The notes: generated from the sequence alone by a model not told the origin. Shown: positions 53,584 through 62,888, counted from the first letter of the stretch. The stretch: 64,000 bases of DNA from an uncultured Robinsoniella sp. (GCA_900540475.1 UQGG01000037.1:8826-72825); one strand, 5' to 3'. Numbers and translations are program-made.

Positions 53584-53967
53584 AATATCAACTCCTTTTT
53601 TATTTTATTATAGAAGAGACTACTATGAATAGCAAGTTTTTGGCATAAGATATAGTAAATACTGGTTGATATATAGCATCACTTATTAAACTATAGATAC
53701 TATAATTTGGCAGAATATATCCGTATTTTATTATAGCAAATATAAAATTAAATGTTAAGCGCTTCAGTAATATATTGGTGCAAATATAGGTGCCAATATT
53801 CTTTTGTAAATTTTAGAATCTTTATCTGTAAGATGCGATCTTCTTATAGAATATCATTCAACAGGGATTCCATACTACCACCAGCAAATCCAAGTTATAT
53901 TGAGCCTACCTTTCCGCCTTTCAATTTAGTCGTTATATCAGACTTATATTTATGGCATCATATTTAC
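53584..53967. other. Non-coding AT-rich stretch
   Basis: 384 bases. A plus-strand frame from 53752 overlaps the end of the leucine-rich-repeat remnant and has no ribosome binding site. Short minus-strand fragments such as KEYWHLYLHQYI are stop-interrupted. No signal recognised. Confidence 0.35.
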
Positions 53968-54910
53968 CTATTTACTAACCTTAACCGTCTTGCTCTGTCC
54001 CTTACCTTTAAATAGTGTGGTGTATTTCTTTACTTTACTTTTAGGAACCTTTATCATAGCCTGACTGTTTATCATCTTCAGCGCAGAACTGCCAACTTTT
54101 ATCAGTGCAGTTCCTTTAATCGTGATTTTTTTCAAATTCTTACAATTATAGAATGCCTTGCTTCCCAGCGTTTTAATACGCGATGGAAGAGTAATACTCT
54201 TTAATCTGGTACATCCTGAGAAAACACTATTTCCGACAGTAGTTGTATAATTACCAAATGTCATTGTCTTCAGATTTTTACAACCGTAAAACAGTTCCTC
54301 TTTAATAGAAGTAATTTTAGTCGGCAACTTCACTTTTTTAAGATTGGAGCAGCCACGGAATGCGGCTTTTCCGATTTCATTAACTTTACTGCCGAAGTTT
54401 ACACTTGTGAGTGCTGAACAGTTGTAGAATGCTCTGTCTCCGATGGATGTAACATATTTAACATGTTTATGGTCTTAAGTTTCTTATTTGATTTAAAGGC
54501 ATTATTCACGATACTTGTTACCGTAAAGACGTAGGTATTGAGTTTTATTGTGTCAGGAATCGTGAGTTTCGTTTTTTGGTTGTTGACGGGTGCGATTACC
54601 TGGACTGTACCACCGTTTGTATCTGATGTCAGGACTTTATATCTGAAACTGCCTGAGATATATTCCTGAGATGGGTATGGAACAGCATAGCTGCCATTGT
54701 CTTTGAAGTTTATTCCACGCCGTTAGGTATATTGTAGACTCCTCCGATAGGATTAATATTGTCAAATAGATAATCTCCAATACTGGTAATACCATCTTTA
54801 ATAATAATTTTGTAATGTTTTCCTAAGCGAAATGGGTTTGTATATTTTCCACTTGGATCAAAACCATCCTGATCAAAATCAAAGGTATCTCCTTCGCAGG
54901 AGCATTCTCA
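53968..54910 (-). pseudogene. Frameshifted BspA-like leucine-rich-repeat surface protein
   Basis: The last 165 codons read LRR_5 repeats (IGDRAFYNCSALTSV, IGKAAFRGCSNLKKV, FYGCKNLKTM) and end VKVSK at 53968. Upstream the frame breaks near 54470 and again near 54715. The fragments NGGTVQVIAPVNNQKTKLTI and IKDGITSIGDYLFDN continue the same kind of protein to about 54910. No signal peptide remains. Confidence 0.75.
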
Positions 54911-54946
54911 ATTTTTTTAAACATACATGAAGATATATTAATTAGG

Positions 54947-54968
54947 GAATCTTACAAATGTGTAATCT
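54947..54968. repeat. Right 22-bp direct repeat, att-like
   Basis: Identical to 43625-43646. Its last seven bases (GTAATCT) are also the beginning of the ABC operator. Confidence 0.85.
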
Positions 54969-55004
54969 AAATGTCACCTATATGCAAGCTAATCATGTTA
55001 TGCT
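54962..55004 (+). promoter_or_regulatory. Operator with 11-bp repeats and promoter of second ABC module
   Basis: GTAATCTAAAT (54962-54972), GTCACCTATAT (54973-54983) and GCAAGCTAATC (54984-54994) are followed by an extended -10 TGT-TATGCT (-10 at 54999-55004), 37 bases from the first repeat. Same order and spacing as at 34427-34469. Confidence 0.62.
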
Positions 55005-55055
55005 ATACCCATCGAATGAAAGCCTGTTTAACATGCTTTGGAAAGGTGGATTTAA

Positions 55056-55739
55056 ATGAACTTATTAGAAGTAAAAGAATTATACAAAACCTATGGAAGC
55101 GGTGAGACGGCTGTGGAAGCGCTGAAAAATGTGTCTTTTTCCGTTCCGAAGGGCCAGTTTGTTGCGGTTGTGGGCGAGTCCGGCTCAGGGAAAAGTACGC
55201 TGCTGAATATGATTGGTGCGCTGGACACGCCTACCTCTGGTTGTATTCAGATTGACGGCAGAGAAATTCTGGAAATGGATGATGAAAAGCTTACTATTTT
55301 CCGGCGGCGGAATATCGGATTTATTTTTCAGGCGTTTAACCTGATTCCGGAGTTGACGGTAGAACAAAATATGATATTTCCTCTGCTTTTGGATTATAAA
55401 AAGCCGGACCAGGCTTATGTGGAAGAGCTGCTGACGGTTTTGTCTCTGAATGAAAGGCGGAATCATTTGCCAAGCCAGTTATCAGGGGGGCAGCAGCAGC
55501 GTGTTGCAATTGGACGGGCACTTATTACCCGGCCGATGCTGATTCTGGCGGATGAACCCACGGGAAATCTGGATACGCAAAACAGCAGTGAGGTTATTTC
55601 CCTGCTGAAGTCGGCATCCAGGCGATACAGCCAGACGATTCTGATGATTACCCATAACCGCAGCATAGCTTCTACGGCGGACCGGGTTCTAAGGGTTTCG
55701 GATGGGATACTTACTGATTTGGGGGGGTATGCAGAGTGA
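55056..55739 (+). CDS. ABC transporter ATPase of second antimicrobial-peptide-type module
   Basis: 227 residues, MacB/BceA family. Walker A GESGSGKSTL, Q-loop FQAFNLIP, signature LSGGQQQRVAIGRAL, Walker B LILADEPTGNLD, H-loop ITHN. The permease start overlaps its stop by 4 bases (GTGA). It was probably once directly after the kinase gene ending at 43643. Confidence 0.92.
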   Translation: MNLLEVKELYKTYGSGETAVEALKNVSFSVPKGQFVAVVGESGSGKSTLLNMIGALDTPTSGCIQIDGREILEMDDEKLTIFRRRNIGFIFQAFNLIPELTVEQNMIFPLLLDYKKPDQAYVEELLTVLSLNERRNHLPSQLSGGQQQRVAIGRALITRPMLILADEPTGNLDTQNSSEVISLLKSASRRYSQTILMITHNRSIASTADRVLRVSDGILTDLGGYAE

Positions 55740-58057
55740 AGAGCTATCTTGGATTGATTTCTGAATATGCAAAGGTTCATAAAAAGAAAAATCGCTTAAC
55801 AATCACCTGTATTGCTGTATCCGTATTGCTGGTTGTAGCGGTTTTCGGCATGGCCGAAATGAGCATAAAAACGCAGATGAATGAACAGATAAAAACATAT
55901 GGAAATTACCATGCGGCTGTATCAAATCCGGACCCCAAAATTGCTGAGCAGATCGGGAGCAGGCCGGATGTGGCAGTTTCCGGCTGGGTATACGAAATTG
56001 AAAGCGGGAGAACAGGAGATTTGGAGGTACGGATTTCCGGTGGGGATAAGGCTATGTCCAGAGAGATGAATATGGAGGCAGTCGAAGGGCGGTTTCCTGA
56101 GGCTTTGGATGAAATTATGATGGACAAGTCAGCCATGCAGAAGCTGGGCTATGCAGTGGGAGATACGGTAGATATTACTCTTGCAGATGGATCAGCGGGA
56201 AAGTATAAGATTACGGGAATCAGCAGTGATTTCGTATCTCTGAAGTCTTTTGACCGGCATGGCGTTTATTTTTCTACGGTTGGAATTCAGAATCTTCCTT
56301 CTGAAAATGTGTATAGCGCTTATTACATCCAGTTCAAAAAGAGTGCCAACATACGTCAGGCGATAGAGGAAATAAAGACAGATTATGGGCTTTCCAAAGA
56401 ACAGGTAGGTACCAACCGGGTACTGCTTGGGTTATTAGGCCAGGGAAATGACAGTGGGATGTACCAGCTTTATCTTGTGGCAGGTATTTTGTTTGTGCTG
56501 ATTCTCTGTGCAGGTACATTTATGATTTCAAGCAGCTTTACGATGCGGGTGACAGAGCGGGTGCAGTTTTTTGGAATGATGCGCTGTCTGGGAGCAACGA
56601 AAAAGCAGGTTAGACGTTATGTGAGACTGGAAGGGCTTCGTCTGTGTGTAGTTGGAATTCCCATTGGTTTACTGGCGGGAACACTGATGATGTGGGCGGC
56701 TGCAGCTTATCTTAAGTTTTTCAATTCCGCATTTTTTGCAGAAATGCCGCTGTTCCAGATCAGTGTGCCCGCACTTCTTGCAGGGGCAGGAGTTGGTTTC
56801 CTGACTGTTATGCTGGCATCCAATGCTCCGTGTAAAAAAGCAGCGGGAGTTTCGCCCCAGGCGGCTCTCACAGGGAGTCTAAGGGGGATGAAAACAGTAG
56901 GAAAAGCTGCAAATACCCGTATTTTTCACGTGGAAACCGGGATGGGGGTAAACCATGCATTTCAAAGCGGTAAGAATACATTTTTACTTTCCGGATCATT
57001 TGCTATCAGCATTGTTTTATTTTTGTGTTTTACGGTGCTGATCACGTTTATGAATCATGCACTGAATCCTCTTCGGCCCTATGCCCCGGATATCAGTGTT
57101 CTGGCTGAAGAAAATGCTCCTACAATAAAGCATGACCTTGCCGGAAAAATCAGTGAACTGACTGGCGTTAAGAAGACATATGGCCGTATGTTTGCATATA
57201 ATATTCCGGTTTCTGGCAGGGACCAGGTCAATACCGCTATGCTGATTTCTCATGAGCAATATCAGTTCGATTGGGTAGAGGACCAGCTGATTGAGGGAAA
57301 TATAGAAGATGCCAGGGATGGAGACGGAGTTCTGGTTATCTACTCAGAAGAACAGGACTGGCATGTTGGGGACAAAATTTTGGTAAATCTGCCAAAGGGA
57401 GAAACTTCATTGCGTGTGGCTGGCATCTTAGCAGATGCACCATATGACAGAGCAGCAGGGGAACAGGCTGTAATCTGTTCAGAAAAAACCTTTACCGCAC
57501 TGATCGGAACTGACAATTACACCATTATTGATATACAGGTAAATGCAAATGCACCCTCTGATCTGGATGAGAAAATTCGAGAATTAGCCGGAAACCAGAT
57601 TTCACTGCTGGATAAACGAATTGCAAACCGGGATGTGCAGGCAGCATATCTGTCAATGTCGGTGTTTGTGTATGGTTTCTTAATGGTAATCGCTTTCGTA
57701 GCGCTGCTGAACATAGTAAATACCGTAAATGGCAGTGTTTCCAGCCGGATGAATCAATATGGAATGATGCGGGCCGTAGGGATGAGCGCCAGACAACTAA
57801 AGCGGATGGTTTGGGCAGAAGCAGCCTCCTATGCTGTAGTAGGAAGCATCGCAGGCTGTGTTTTGGGGCTGTTATGCCACAAAATGGTGTTTACCATGAT
57901 GGTCACGGAAAACTGGGGAGTAGAATGGCAGCCTCCGTTACTGGTATTGGCGGTTACTATTGCAGCTTCTGCCATTACAACATTCATTGCGGTGATTTCA
58001 CCATCCAGGAAGATTGAGAAGCTTAGTATCGTAAATGTGGTGAATGCACAGCAATAG
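55736..58057 (+). CDS. ABC transporter permease, FtsX/MacB-like
   Basis: 773 residues, GTG start coupled to the ATPase stop. One N-terminal helix, a MacB-type external domain (about 45-230), a first FtsX core of three helices (about 245-380), a further helix near 420, a second external domain (about 450-635), and a C-terminal FtsX core (about 640-765) ending VNVVNAQQ. The motif MMRCLGATKKQVRRYV and its second copy MMRAVGMSARQLKRMV mark the two cores. Likely exports or displaces cell-wall-active peptides. The ligand is unknown. Confidence 0.9.
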   Translation: MKSYLGLISEYAKVHKKKNRLTITCIAVSVLLVVAVFGMAEMSIKTQMNEQIKTYGNYHAAVSNPDPKIAEQIGSRPDVAVSGWVYEIESGRTGDLEVRISGGDKAMSREMNMEAVEGRFPEALDEIMMDKSAMQKLGYAVGDTVDITLADGSAGKYKITGISSDFVSLKSFDRHGVYFSTVGIQNLPSENVYSAYYIQFKKSANIRQAIEEIKTDYGLSKEQVGTNRVLLGLLGQGNDSGMYQLYLVAGILFVLILCAGTFMISSSFTMRVTERVQFFGMMRCLGATKKQVRRYVRLEGLRLCVVGIPIGLLAGTLMMWAAAAYLKFFNSAFFAEMPLFQISVPALLAGAGVGFLTVMLASNAPCKKAAGVSPQAALTGSLRGMKTVGKAANTRIFHVETGMGVNHAFQSGKNTFLLSGSFAISIVLFLCFTVLITFMNHALNPLRPYAPDISVLAEENAPTIKHDLAGKISELTGVKKTYGRMFAYNIPVSGRDQVNTAMLISHEQYQFDWVEDQLIEGNIEDARDGDGVLVIYSEEQDWHVGDKILVNLPKGETSLRVAGILADAPYDRAAGEQAVICSEKTFTALIGTDNYTIIDIQVNANAPSDLDEKIRELAGNQISLLDKRIANRDVQAAYLSMSVFVYGFLMVIAFVALLNIVNTVNGSVSSRMNQYGMMRAVGMSARQLKRMVWAEAASYAVVGSIAGCVLGLLCHKMVFTMMVTENWGVEWQPPLLVLAVTIAASAITTFIAVISPSRKIEKLSIVNVVNAQQ

Positions 58058-58073
58058 TCCCAGTATTTCCAAT

Positions 58074-58520
58074 TTACTCACCTGGAATTACCAGCTCAGA
58101 TTCAGCATGCTCAGATATAGATGTCACGTTAATTTTTCCTTCGCTTTTATAGATGTTAAAAGAAATGACACTTACCATTATCAAGAGGATGTTTATTACA
58201 ACAAATCCGATAATGATACCCAGTACAATTTTAAACAGTAGTTTTGAACGACGGTTTTTTATGGCAAGCTGCTCATTGATTCTGGACAGTTGTTCGGCAA
58301 TATCATTTTCGTCAGACTCTTTTTGAATTTTTGCGCCTAATAATTCACTTACCGGAATCTCAAAAAGGTCGGCTATACGGATCAGCATATCTGCATCCGG
58401 AACAGAAAGTCCTTTTTCCCATTTGGAGATTGTCTGACGAACCACATTCAGCCGGACAGCAAGTTCCGCTTGTGTTAGTCCTTTTATGGTTCTGGCTGTT
58501 TTTAAATTTTCACTAAACAT
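58074..58520 (-). CDS. XRE-family regulator with C-terminal membrane helix
   Basis: 148 residues. N-terminal XRE helix-turn-helix (about 8-62; GLTQAELAVRLNVVRQTISK) followed by a short coiled region and one membrane helix (about 95-119), with a short external tail. Membrane tethering suggests that it senses an envelope signal. It is convergent with the ABC permease gene, 16 bases away. Confidence 0.85.
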   Translation of the reverse strand: MFSENLKTARTIKGLTQAELAVRLNVVRQTISKWEKGLSVPDADMLIRIADLFEIPVSELLGAKIQKESDENDIAEQLSRINEQLAIKNRRSKLLFKIVLGIIIGFVVINILLIMVSVISFNIYKSEGKINVTSISEHAESELVIPGE

Positions 58521-58752
58521 AGATGAATACCTCTCTTTCCTGTATTATTTTAACTTAAAAGGTACCGTTGCTGCAAGCAACAAAGGTTAACATGGGCGTT
58601 TTTTCTACAGGTGGTGGAAATTCAACAGTAACTCAATCAGTAATGCAACCAGTAATCCGATCAGCAATTTAAATGATATCCTGAAGATTCTGGAAATTAA
58701 AAATAGTGCTGGAATTATCATTAAAAATGAAATATACTGAAGAAAACAAATG

Positions 58753-58792
58753 CTTGGCATATTATGAGCTGTTCATAATATGCCAAGTTTTT
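58753..58792 (+). terminator. Strong terminator just upstream of the uridine-kinase-like gene
   Basis: CTTGGCATATTATGA (58753-58767), 5-base loop, TCATAATATGCCAAG (58773-58787), then TTTTT. Perfect 15-bp stem. It stops read-through from upstream, or acts as an attenuator of the kinase operon whose start lies about 30 bases downstream. Confidence 0.88.
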
Positions 58793-58827
58793 GAGATGAA
58801 CTGTTTGAAATGGAGGAAAATGTGAGG

Positions 58828-59421
58828 ATGGATACTTGTTATGTAATTGGCATAGCAGGGGGGACTGCCGGTGGAAAGTCCACTTTTTGTGAGCAGCTTG
58901 CGAAATTGCTGGAATGTCAGGGATTAAACACAGCAGAAATACATTTGGATGATTATTTTAAACCGGTGGATGAACGCCCGGTTTCTGAAGCACCGGTCAG
59001 CGGTAAAGAATATATAGATGATAAGATGGATTTAAAGAAGGTATATTCAGATATACGAAGCTATATAGATTCCGGTCAATGTGATGTAATTATAGTAGAA
59101 GGTCTTCTGACGTTATGGGAAAAAAATATATATGAGATCCTTGATCTGAAACTCTATGTGGATTGTCCGGCTGACGAAAGAATCATACGCAGACTGAAAA
59201 GGAACATGTCATGGGGCAGGACATTTGAAGAGATCTCAGAAGTTTATCTGGATCTGGTCCGGTACCGCCATAATGAATATGTAGAACCTACGAAGTGGAA
59301 AGCTGATATCATAATCAACGGAACGGCATCTGCAGACAAGGCTGCTGTCAGGATTGGACATATTGTGCAGGGGGAATTAGCCGGAGGTGAAAAGATTGAT
59401 TCGAATAGCCATTTGCGATGA
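58828..59421 (+). CDS. Uridine kinase-like P-loop kinase
   Basis: 197 residues from ATG 58828. GTG 58822 is also possible, with GGAGG 5 bases upstream. P-loop GGTAGGKS (11-18), catalytic Asp pair in HLDDYF, and VIIVEGLL before a lid with RRLKRNM. It belongs to the uridine kinase/phosphoribulokinase family, and the substrate may be a nucleoside or another small alcohol. Its 3' end overlaps the LytTR regulator, so the three genes 58828-61413 are one coupled operon. Confidence 0.82.
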   Translation: MDTCYVIGIAGGTAGGKSTFCEQLAKLLECQGLNTAEIHLDDYFKPVDERPVSEAPVSGKEYIDDKMDLKKVYSDIRSYIDSGQCDVIIVEGLLTLWEKNIYEILDLKLYVDCPADERIIRRLKRNMSWGRTFEEISEVYLDLVRYRHNEYVEPTKWKADIIINGTASADKAAVRIGHIVQGELAGGEKIDSNSHLR

Positions 59422-60115
59422 TGAGCCTGATTCTATCCTTAGAAACAAGGAGATTTTGCAGGCATGTACCGGCAGGATGAAATGCATTGCAGATATGATT
59501 ACGTATACCAATGGAGAGATGCTGTTATCGGATATACTGGAAGATAATTTTTTCTATGACCTGATCCTGCTGGATATTGAAATGCCCAATATCAGCGGAA
59601 TGGATATTGTCCAGTCAATAAAACCCAGGCTGCCAAATGTGCGGGTAATCTTCATAACCTCCCACATAAAATATGCCATAGACAGTTTTGAACTGTCAAT
59701 CTTCCGTTATGTTCCCAAAGATGATCTGGTGAAACGTTTGACCTATGCGGTATCGGATGCTCTGAAATTAATTATGCTGGAGAATCATAAAAATTATCTG
59801 GTAGTCACAGCGAATAGGATGGAGAAAGTCAGTTTTCAGGATATTTTGTACATTCAGAGAGATGGGAAAAACTCTGCGATCACTACTTTTCACGGAGTGA
59901 TAAAGGTGAGGAAAAGTCTTCAGAATGTCCTGGAAGAACTGGATGCGGAAGAATTTATATTTATAGAACGGGGATGTATCGTGAACCTCATACAGGTAAC
60001 GCAAATAAAAAACAGTATGATTTATCTAAAAAATCAAATTGAATTACCGATCAGCAGATCCCATTTGCAGGGGGTGAAAGTTGCGCTGAATTCATATTGG
60101 GGGAAACGTATATGA
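59396..60115 (+). CDS. LytTR-family response regulator (AgrA-like)
   Basis: 239 residues from TTG 59396, chosen because GGAGG lies 8 bases upstream. The GTG at 59387 sits on that site. Receiver with CDDEP and Asp60 (LLDIEMP), then a LytTR DNA-binding domain (about 140-235; ILYIQRDGKNS, IFIERGCIVNL). It overlaps the kinase-like gene by 26 bases and the sensor by 4 bases. It probably binds direct repeats upstream of unknown targets. Confidence 0.88.
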   Translation: MIRIAICDDEPDSILRNKEILQACTGRMKCIADMITYTNGEMLLSDILEDNFFYDLILLDIEMPNISGMDIVQSIKPRLPNVRVIFITSHIKYAIDSFELSIFRYVPKDDLVKRLTYAVSDALKLIMLENHKNYLVVTANRMEKVSFQDILYIQRDGKNSAITTFHGVIKVRKSLQNVLEELDAEEFIFIERGCIVNLIQVTQIKNSMIYLKNQIELPISRSHLQGVKVALNSYWGKRI

Positions 60116-61413
60116 TTAGTTTCTTACTAAAGTTTCTGATTTTATTTATAAATATAGTGCTGTGTCTCAGTTGGAATGAGGTTCTGCTTTCGGAGGAAAG
60201 AAAGAGGGTTATTTCTTTTCAAAAATGTGCAGTTAGTGCAGGGCTTTCGGCGTGCTTATGCATTTTTGGAAAAATATTTCAGGTTTATGCAGTTGAGCAA
60301 GTCATCCTTGTTATTGCAGTTGCTGGGATAGGGAAATATTTTTTATCGGCAAATCTGAAACTGCTGGTCTCATCCACTTGTTTTTGCCTCAGTATAATTT
60401 ATTTGTTTGATACGATGGTCTGGCTGTTAGTATTAGAACTTTTGCATTTATCACCCGTAGTGTGTGTAGGCATCTGGATTTGCGTAAAAGTTCCGTTTCT
60501 TATCTGGATGCTGGTGTTTCCGGGCATTAAGCGCATATTAAAAGAAATAAAACCGTACTATAATTCTATCTGGGGAACGCCGGTTGTTGGTTTTATGGGC
60601 ATTGCATTTTTAAGCTTCCGGACTTTTTCCATAGAAGAAAAGTCTGCCGTGTTTATTATATGGGGAATATTACTTGCGGTGCTTTATTTACGGATATCCC
60701 TGGCGTACAGCCATATCAGATATCAAAAAGAAAAGGAATATATAGCAACGATTCATATGCAGAAAGAACTGCTTGAAAAGAACTATTCTGCCCTTAATCA
60801 GGCGTATTCTGTCAATGCAAAATTGTTTCATGACTTTCACAGACATTTAGAAATCATGTTGCAAATGGCTAATAAAAGCAGAGACACAGATATGGCAGAA
60901 TACATTGAAAATCTAAGTGAACCGCTAAAAGAAATCGCTTCCGTTATATGGATCGGAGATGAAACGGTAGATTATATTATAAACAGCAGATATTCCAGAG
61001 CAAAAGAAAAAGGAATCCGGATGGAAATGAATATCGAATTTCCTCATAATACCAATATCCGGTCCAATGACCTGTGCACGATTCTTTCAAACCTGTTAGA
61101 CAATGCAATCGAGGCATGCGAGCGGATGACAGAAGTGGCTGCGCCGGATTCTCCTTCTATTTTCCTGGCGATCAGACGAATACAGAATATTCTGATCATA
61201 AAATTGGAAAACAGCAGCCCCCAGCCGGACTACAACAGCAGCGGGGAACTGAATACAGCAAAAGAAAACAAAACATTGCATGGGTACGGGTTGAAAAATA
61301 TTGAATCAGCTGTTTTAAAATACGATGGTGTCATGCAGACCTCTTACGAAGAGAATATTTATCGTACGATTATCACACTTTCATTTGAAGGGGTTTCTAT
61401 GTGTTCAAAATAG
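60112..61413 (+). CDS. GHKL-type sensor histidine kinase (AgrC-like)
   Basis: 433 residues from ATG 60112. Six or seven N-terminal helices (about 1-205), a coiled linker, the phospho-accepting His in LFHDFHRHLEIM (about residue 245), and a GHKL HATPase with NLLDNAIEACE and GYGLKNIES. AgrC-like members sense cyclic peptides, but no AgrD or AgrB gene is nearby. ATGA overlap with the regulator. Confidence 0.88.
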   Translation: MISFLLKFLILFINIVLCLSWNEVLLSEERKRVISFQKCAVSAGLSACLCIFGKIFQVYAVEQVILVIAVAGIGKYFLSANLKLLVSSTCFCLSIIYLFDTMVWLLVLELLHLSPVVCVGIWICVKVPFLIWMLVFPGIKRILKEIKPYYNSIWGTPVVGFMGIAFLSFRTFSIEEKSAVFIIWGILLAVLYLRISLAYSHIRYQKEKEYIATIHMQKELLEKNYSALNQAYSVNAKLFHDFHRHLEIMLQMANKSRDTDMAEYIENLSEPLKEIASVIWIGDETVDYIINSRYSRAKEKGIRMEMNIEFPHNTNIRSNDLCTILSNLLDNAIEACERMTEVAAPDSPSIFLAIRRIQNILIIKLENSSPQPDYNSSGELNTAKENKTLHGYGLKNIESAVLKYDGVMQTSYEENIYRTIITLSFEGVSMCSK

Positions 61414-61460
61414 TCAGCGCAGAAGGTTGCGCTGGCTGTTTTTGATAGAGATTAGCATTC

Positions 61461-61985
61461 TCAGCCATTTTTCGTGATGCGTAAAAATTCATCAGCCATT
61501 GCTTCCGGAGTTTCTTTCGCGCCACCCTCCAGCCAGCACAATACCATGTTGTAAAATGCTCCGGCATGATAATAAAGTGCATACTTGGAGATGGAACTTG
61601 CGGGCATGTCGCCATGTGCGTCGATCACACAGTCGGTGACTACATCGAGGAGAGAAATGCAAGATTTTGCCCGGTGGAATGCCAGGATGAGTGCCGCATG
61701 TTCTCCGTAAAACCGGAACTTGTACCGCATCAGCTCCCAATTGTGGAAATCCTCCACAGGGGATGGACTTCCCTGGTGGTAGCTCAGGGTCATTTGCTGG
61801 AGGCCGTATTCAACAAGTTCTTCAATGGATTTAAAATTACGGTAAAAAGATGCCCGGGCAACTCCAGAGTCGTTAATTAGTTCGGTAACTGTAATTTTGG
61901 ACCAGTCTTTGTACTGCATGAGGGCAACCAATGCGGACAGAAGCCGGTCTTTTACTAACTGATTTGCTATTTTTCTCTTGTCCAT
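61461..61985 (-). CDS. TetR-family regulator
   Basis: 174 residues. ATG 61985 lies 9 bases after AAGGAG. N-terminal helix-turn-helix (about 25-48; ITVELINDSGVARASFYRNF-like core TELINDSGVARASFYRN) and a C-terminal TetR_C-like helical domain. It is divergent from the flavodoxin-ferredoxin operon and probably represses it. Confidence 0.88.
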   Translation of the reverse strand: MDKRKIANQLVKDRLLSALVALMQYKDWSKITVTELINDSGVARASFYRNFKSIEELVEYGLQQMTLSYHQGSPSPVEDFHNWELMRYKFRFYGEHAALILAFHRAKSCISLLDVVTDCVIDAHGDMPASSISKYALYYHAGAFYNMVLCWLEGGAKETPEAMADEFLRITKNG

Positions 61986-62094
61986 GAAACATTTCTCCTT
62001 AATTTGTATCAGGTTAGCCAGTTGACAGGAAGGATGAATGTGATACAATCTATATCATATTTAAATTTTGAAGAGAAGTCAAGAGGAGGAGCAT

Positions 62095-62844
62095 ATGATT
62101 TTTTATTTTAGCGGGACGGGAAACAGCCAATTAGCGGCTAAGATCATTGCGGAAACTACCGGCGATGAAATGATTTCTATTAACGATTGCCTGAAAAAGG
62201 GCAAAGAAAATACTTTCAAATCAAGAATGCCACTTGTGTTTGTAACGCCAACTTATGCCTGGCGTATGCCAAAAGTGGTAGAAGAATGGATTCGCAAAAC
62301 GGAATTTTCAGGCAATGGAAAGGCATATTTTGTACTTACCTGCGATGGAAGAAGCGGAAATGCCATGTCTTATGTTAAGAAGATCTGCAAAGAAAAGAAG
62401 TTGCAGTTCAATGGGATTGCCTCCATCCCAATGCCGGAGAACTATGTGGCGATGTTCCAAACGCCGGATGAACAGGAGTGTAAAAATATCGTAGAGGCTG
62501 CGAAACCGGCAATTGCGAAACTTGCCGTACAGATTCAAAAGGTGGAGAAATTTCCGGACCCCATTATATCCCTTCGCGACAAAATATTAAGCGGACCGAT
62601 TAATGGCGTGTATTATCCCCTTCTGGTACATGACAGGGGCTTCAACGCATCCAGCGCATGTATTTCCTGCGGAAAATGTGCCAGGAGATGTCCTTTAAAC
62701 GATATCGTTATGGTGAACGGCAAGCCTCGTTGGAAAGGAAACTGTACTCACTGCATGGCATGTATCGCAGGATGTCCGGCAGAGGCTATTGAATATAAGA
62801 AGTCTTCAAAAGGTCGTCACCGTCATTACATTATGGAAGAATAA
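62095..62844 (+). CDS. EFR1-family flavodoxin-ferredoxin protein
   Basis: 249 residues from ATG 62095 (GGAGG just upstream). N-terminal flavodoxin-like fold with FYFSGTGNSQLAA (FMN phosphate loop), then two 4Fe-4S motifs, CISCGKCARRCP and CTHCMACIAGCP, in the last 70 residues. Electron transfer, partner unknown. It lies 44 bases before the nitroreductase-ferredoxin gene and is divergent from the TetR gene. Confidence 0.9.
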   Translation: MIFYFSGTGNSQLAAKIIAETTGDEMISINDCLKKGKENTFKSRMPLVFVTPTYAWRMPKVVEEWIRKTEFSGNGKAYFVLTCDGRSGNAMSYVKKICKEKKLQFNGIASIPMPENYVAMFQTPDEQECKNIVEAAKPAIAKLAVQIQKVEKFPDPIISLRDKILSGPINGVYYPLLVHDRGFNASSACISCGKCARRCPLNDIVMVNGKPRWKGNCTHCMACIAGCPAEAIEYKKSSKGRHRHYIMEE

Positions 62845-62888
62845 TCTGGTAAAAGTACCTTAAACATTTGAATGAAAGGAAGTATATA

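Larger units (their letters stand above)
43625..54968. mobile_element. Decayed 11.3-kb inserted segment bounded by 22-bp direct repeats
   Basis: An exact 22-bp repeat occurs at 43625-43646 and 54947-54968, offset 11,322 bases. Its core TTACA-AATG-TGTAA is a dyad, as in many recombinase sites. The left copy completes the kinase gene and the right copy runs into the ABC operator. Between them lie AT-rich small genes, phage-type lysis remnants and pseudogenes, and no integrase or transposase that I can recognise. Likely an old prophage or integrative element that has lost its mobility genes. The alternative is stepwise accretion at a recombination-prone site. Confidence 0.7.

Noticed and set aside
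53752..54015. 87-residue plus-strand frame overlapping the leucine-rich-repeat remnant
   Set aside because: It is antisense to the real remnant, without a ribosome binding site.
61414..61460. AgrD-like peptide gene next to the LytTR/GHKL pair
   Set aside because: The space on both sides of the operon is too short and shows no Cys-containing short frame with a ribosome binding site.
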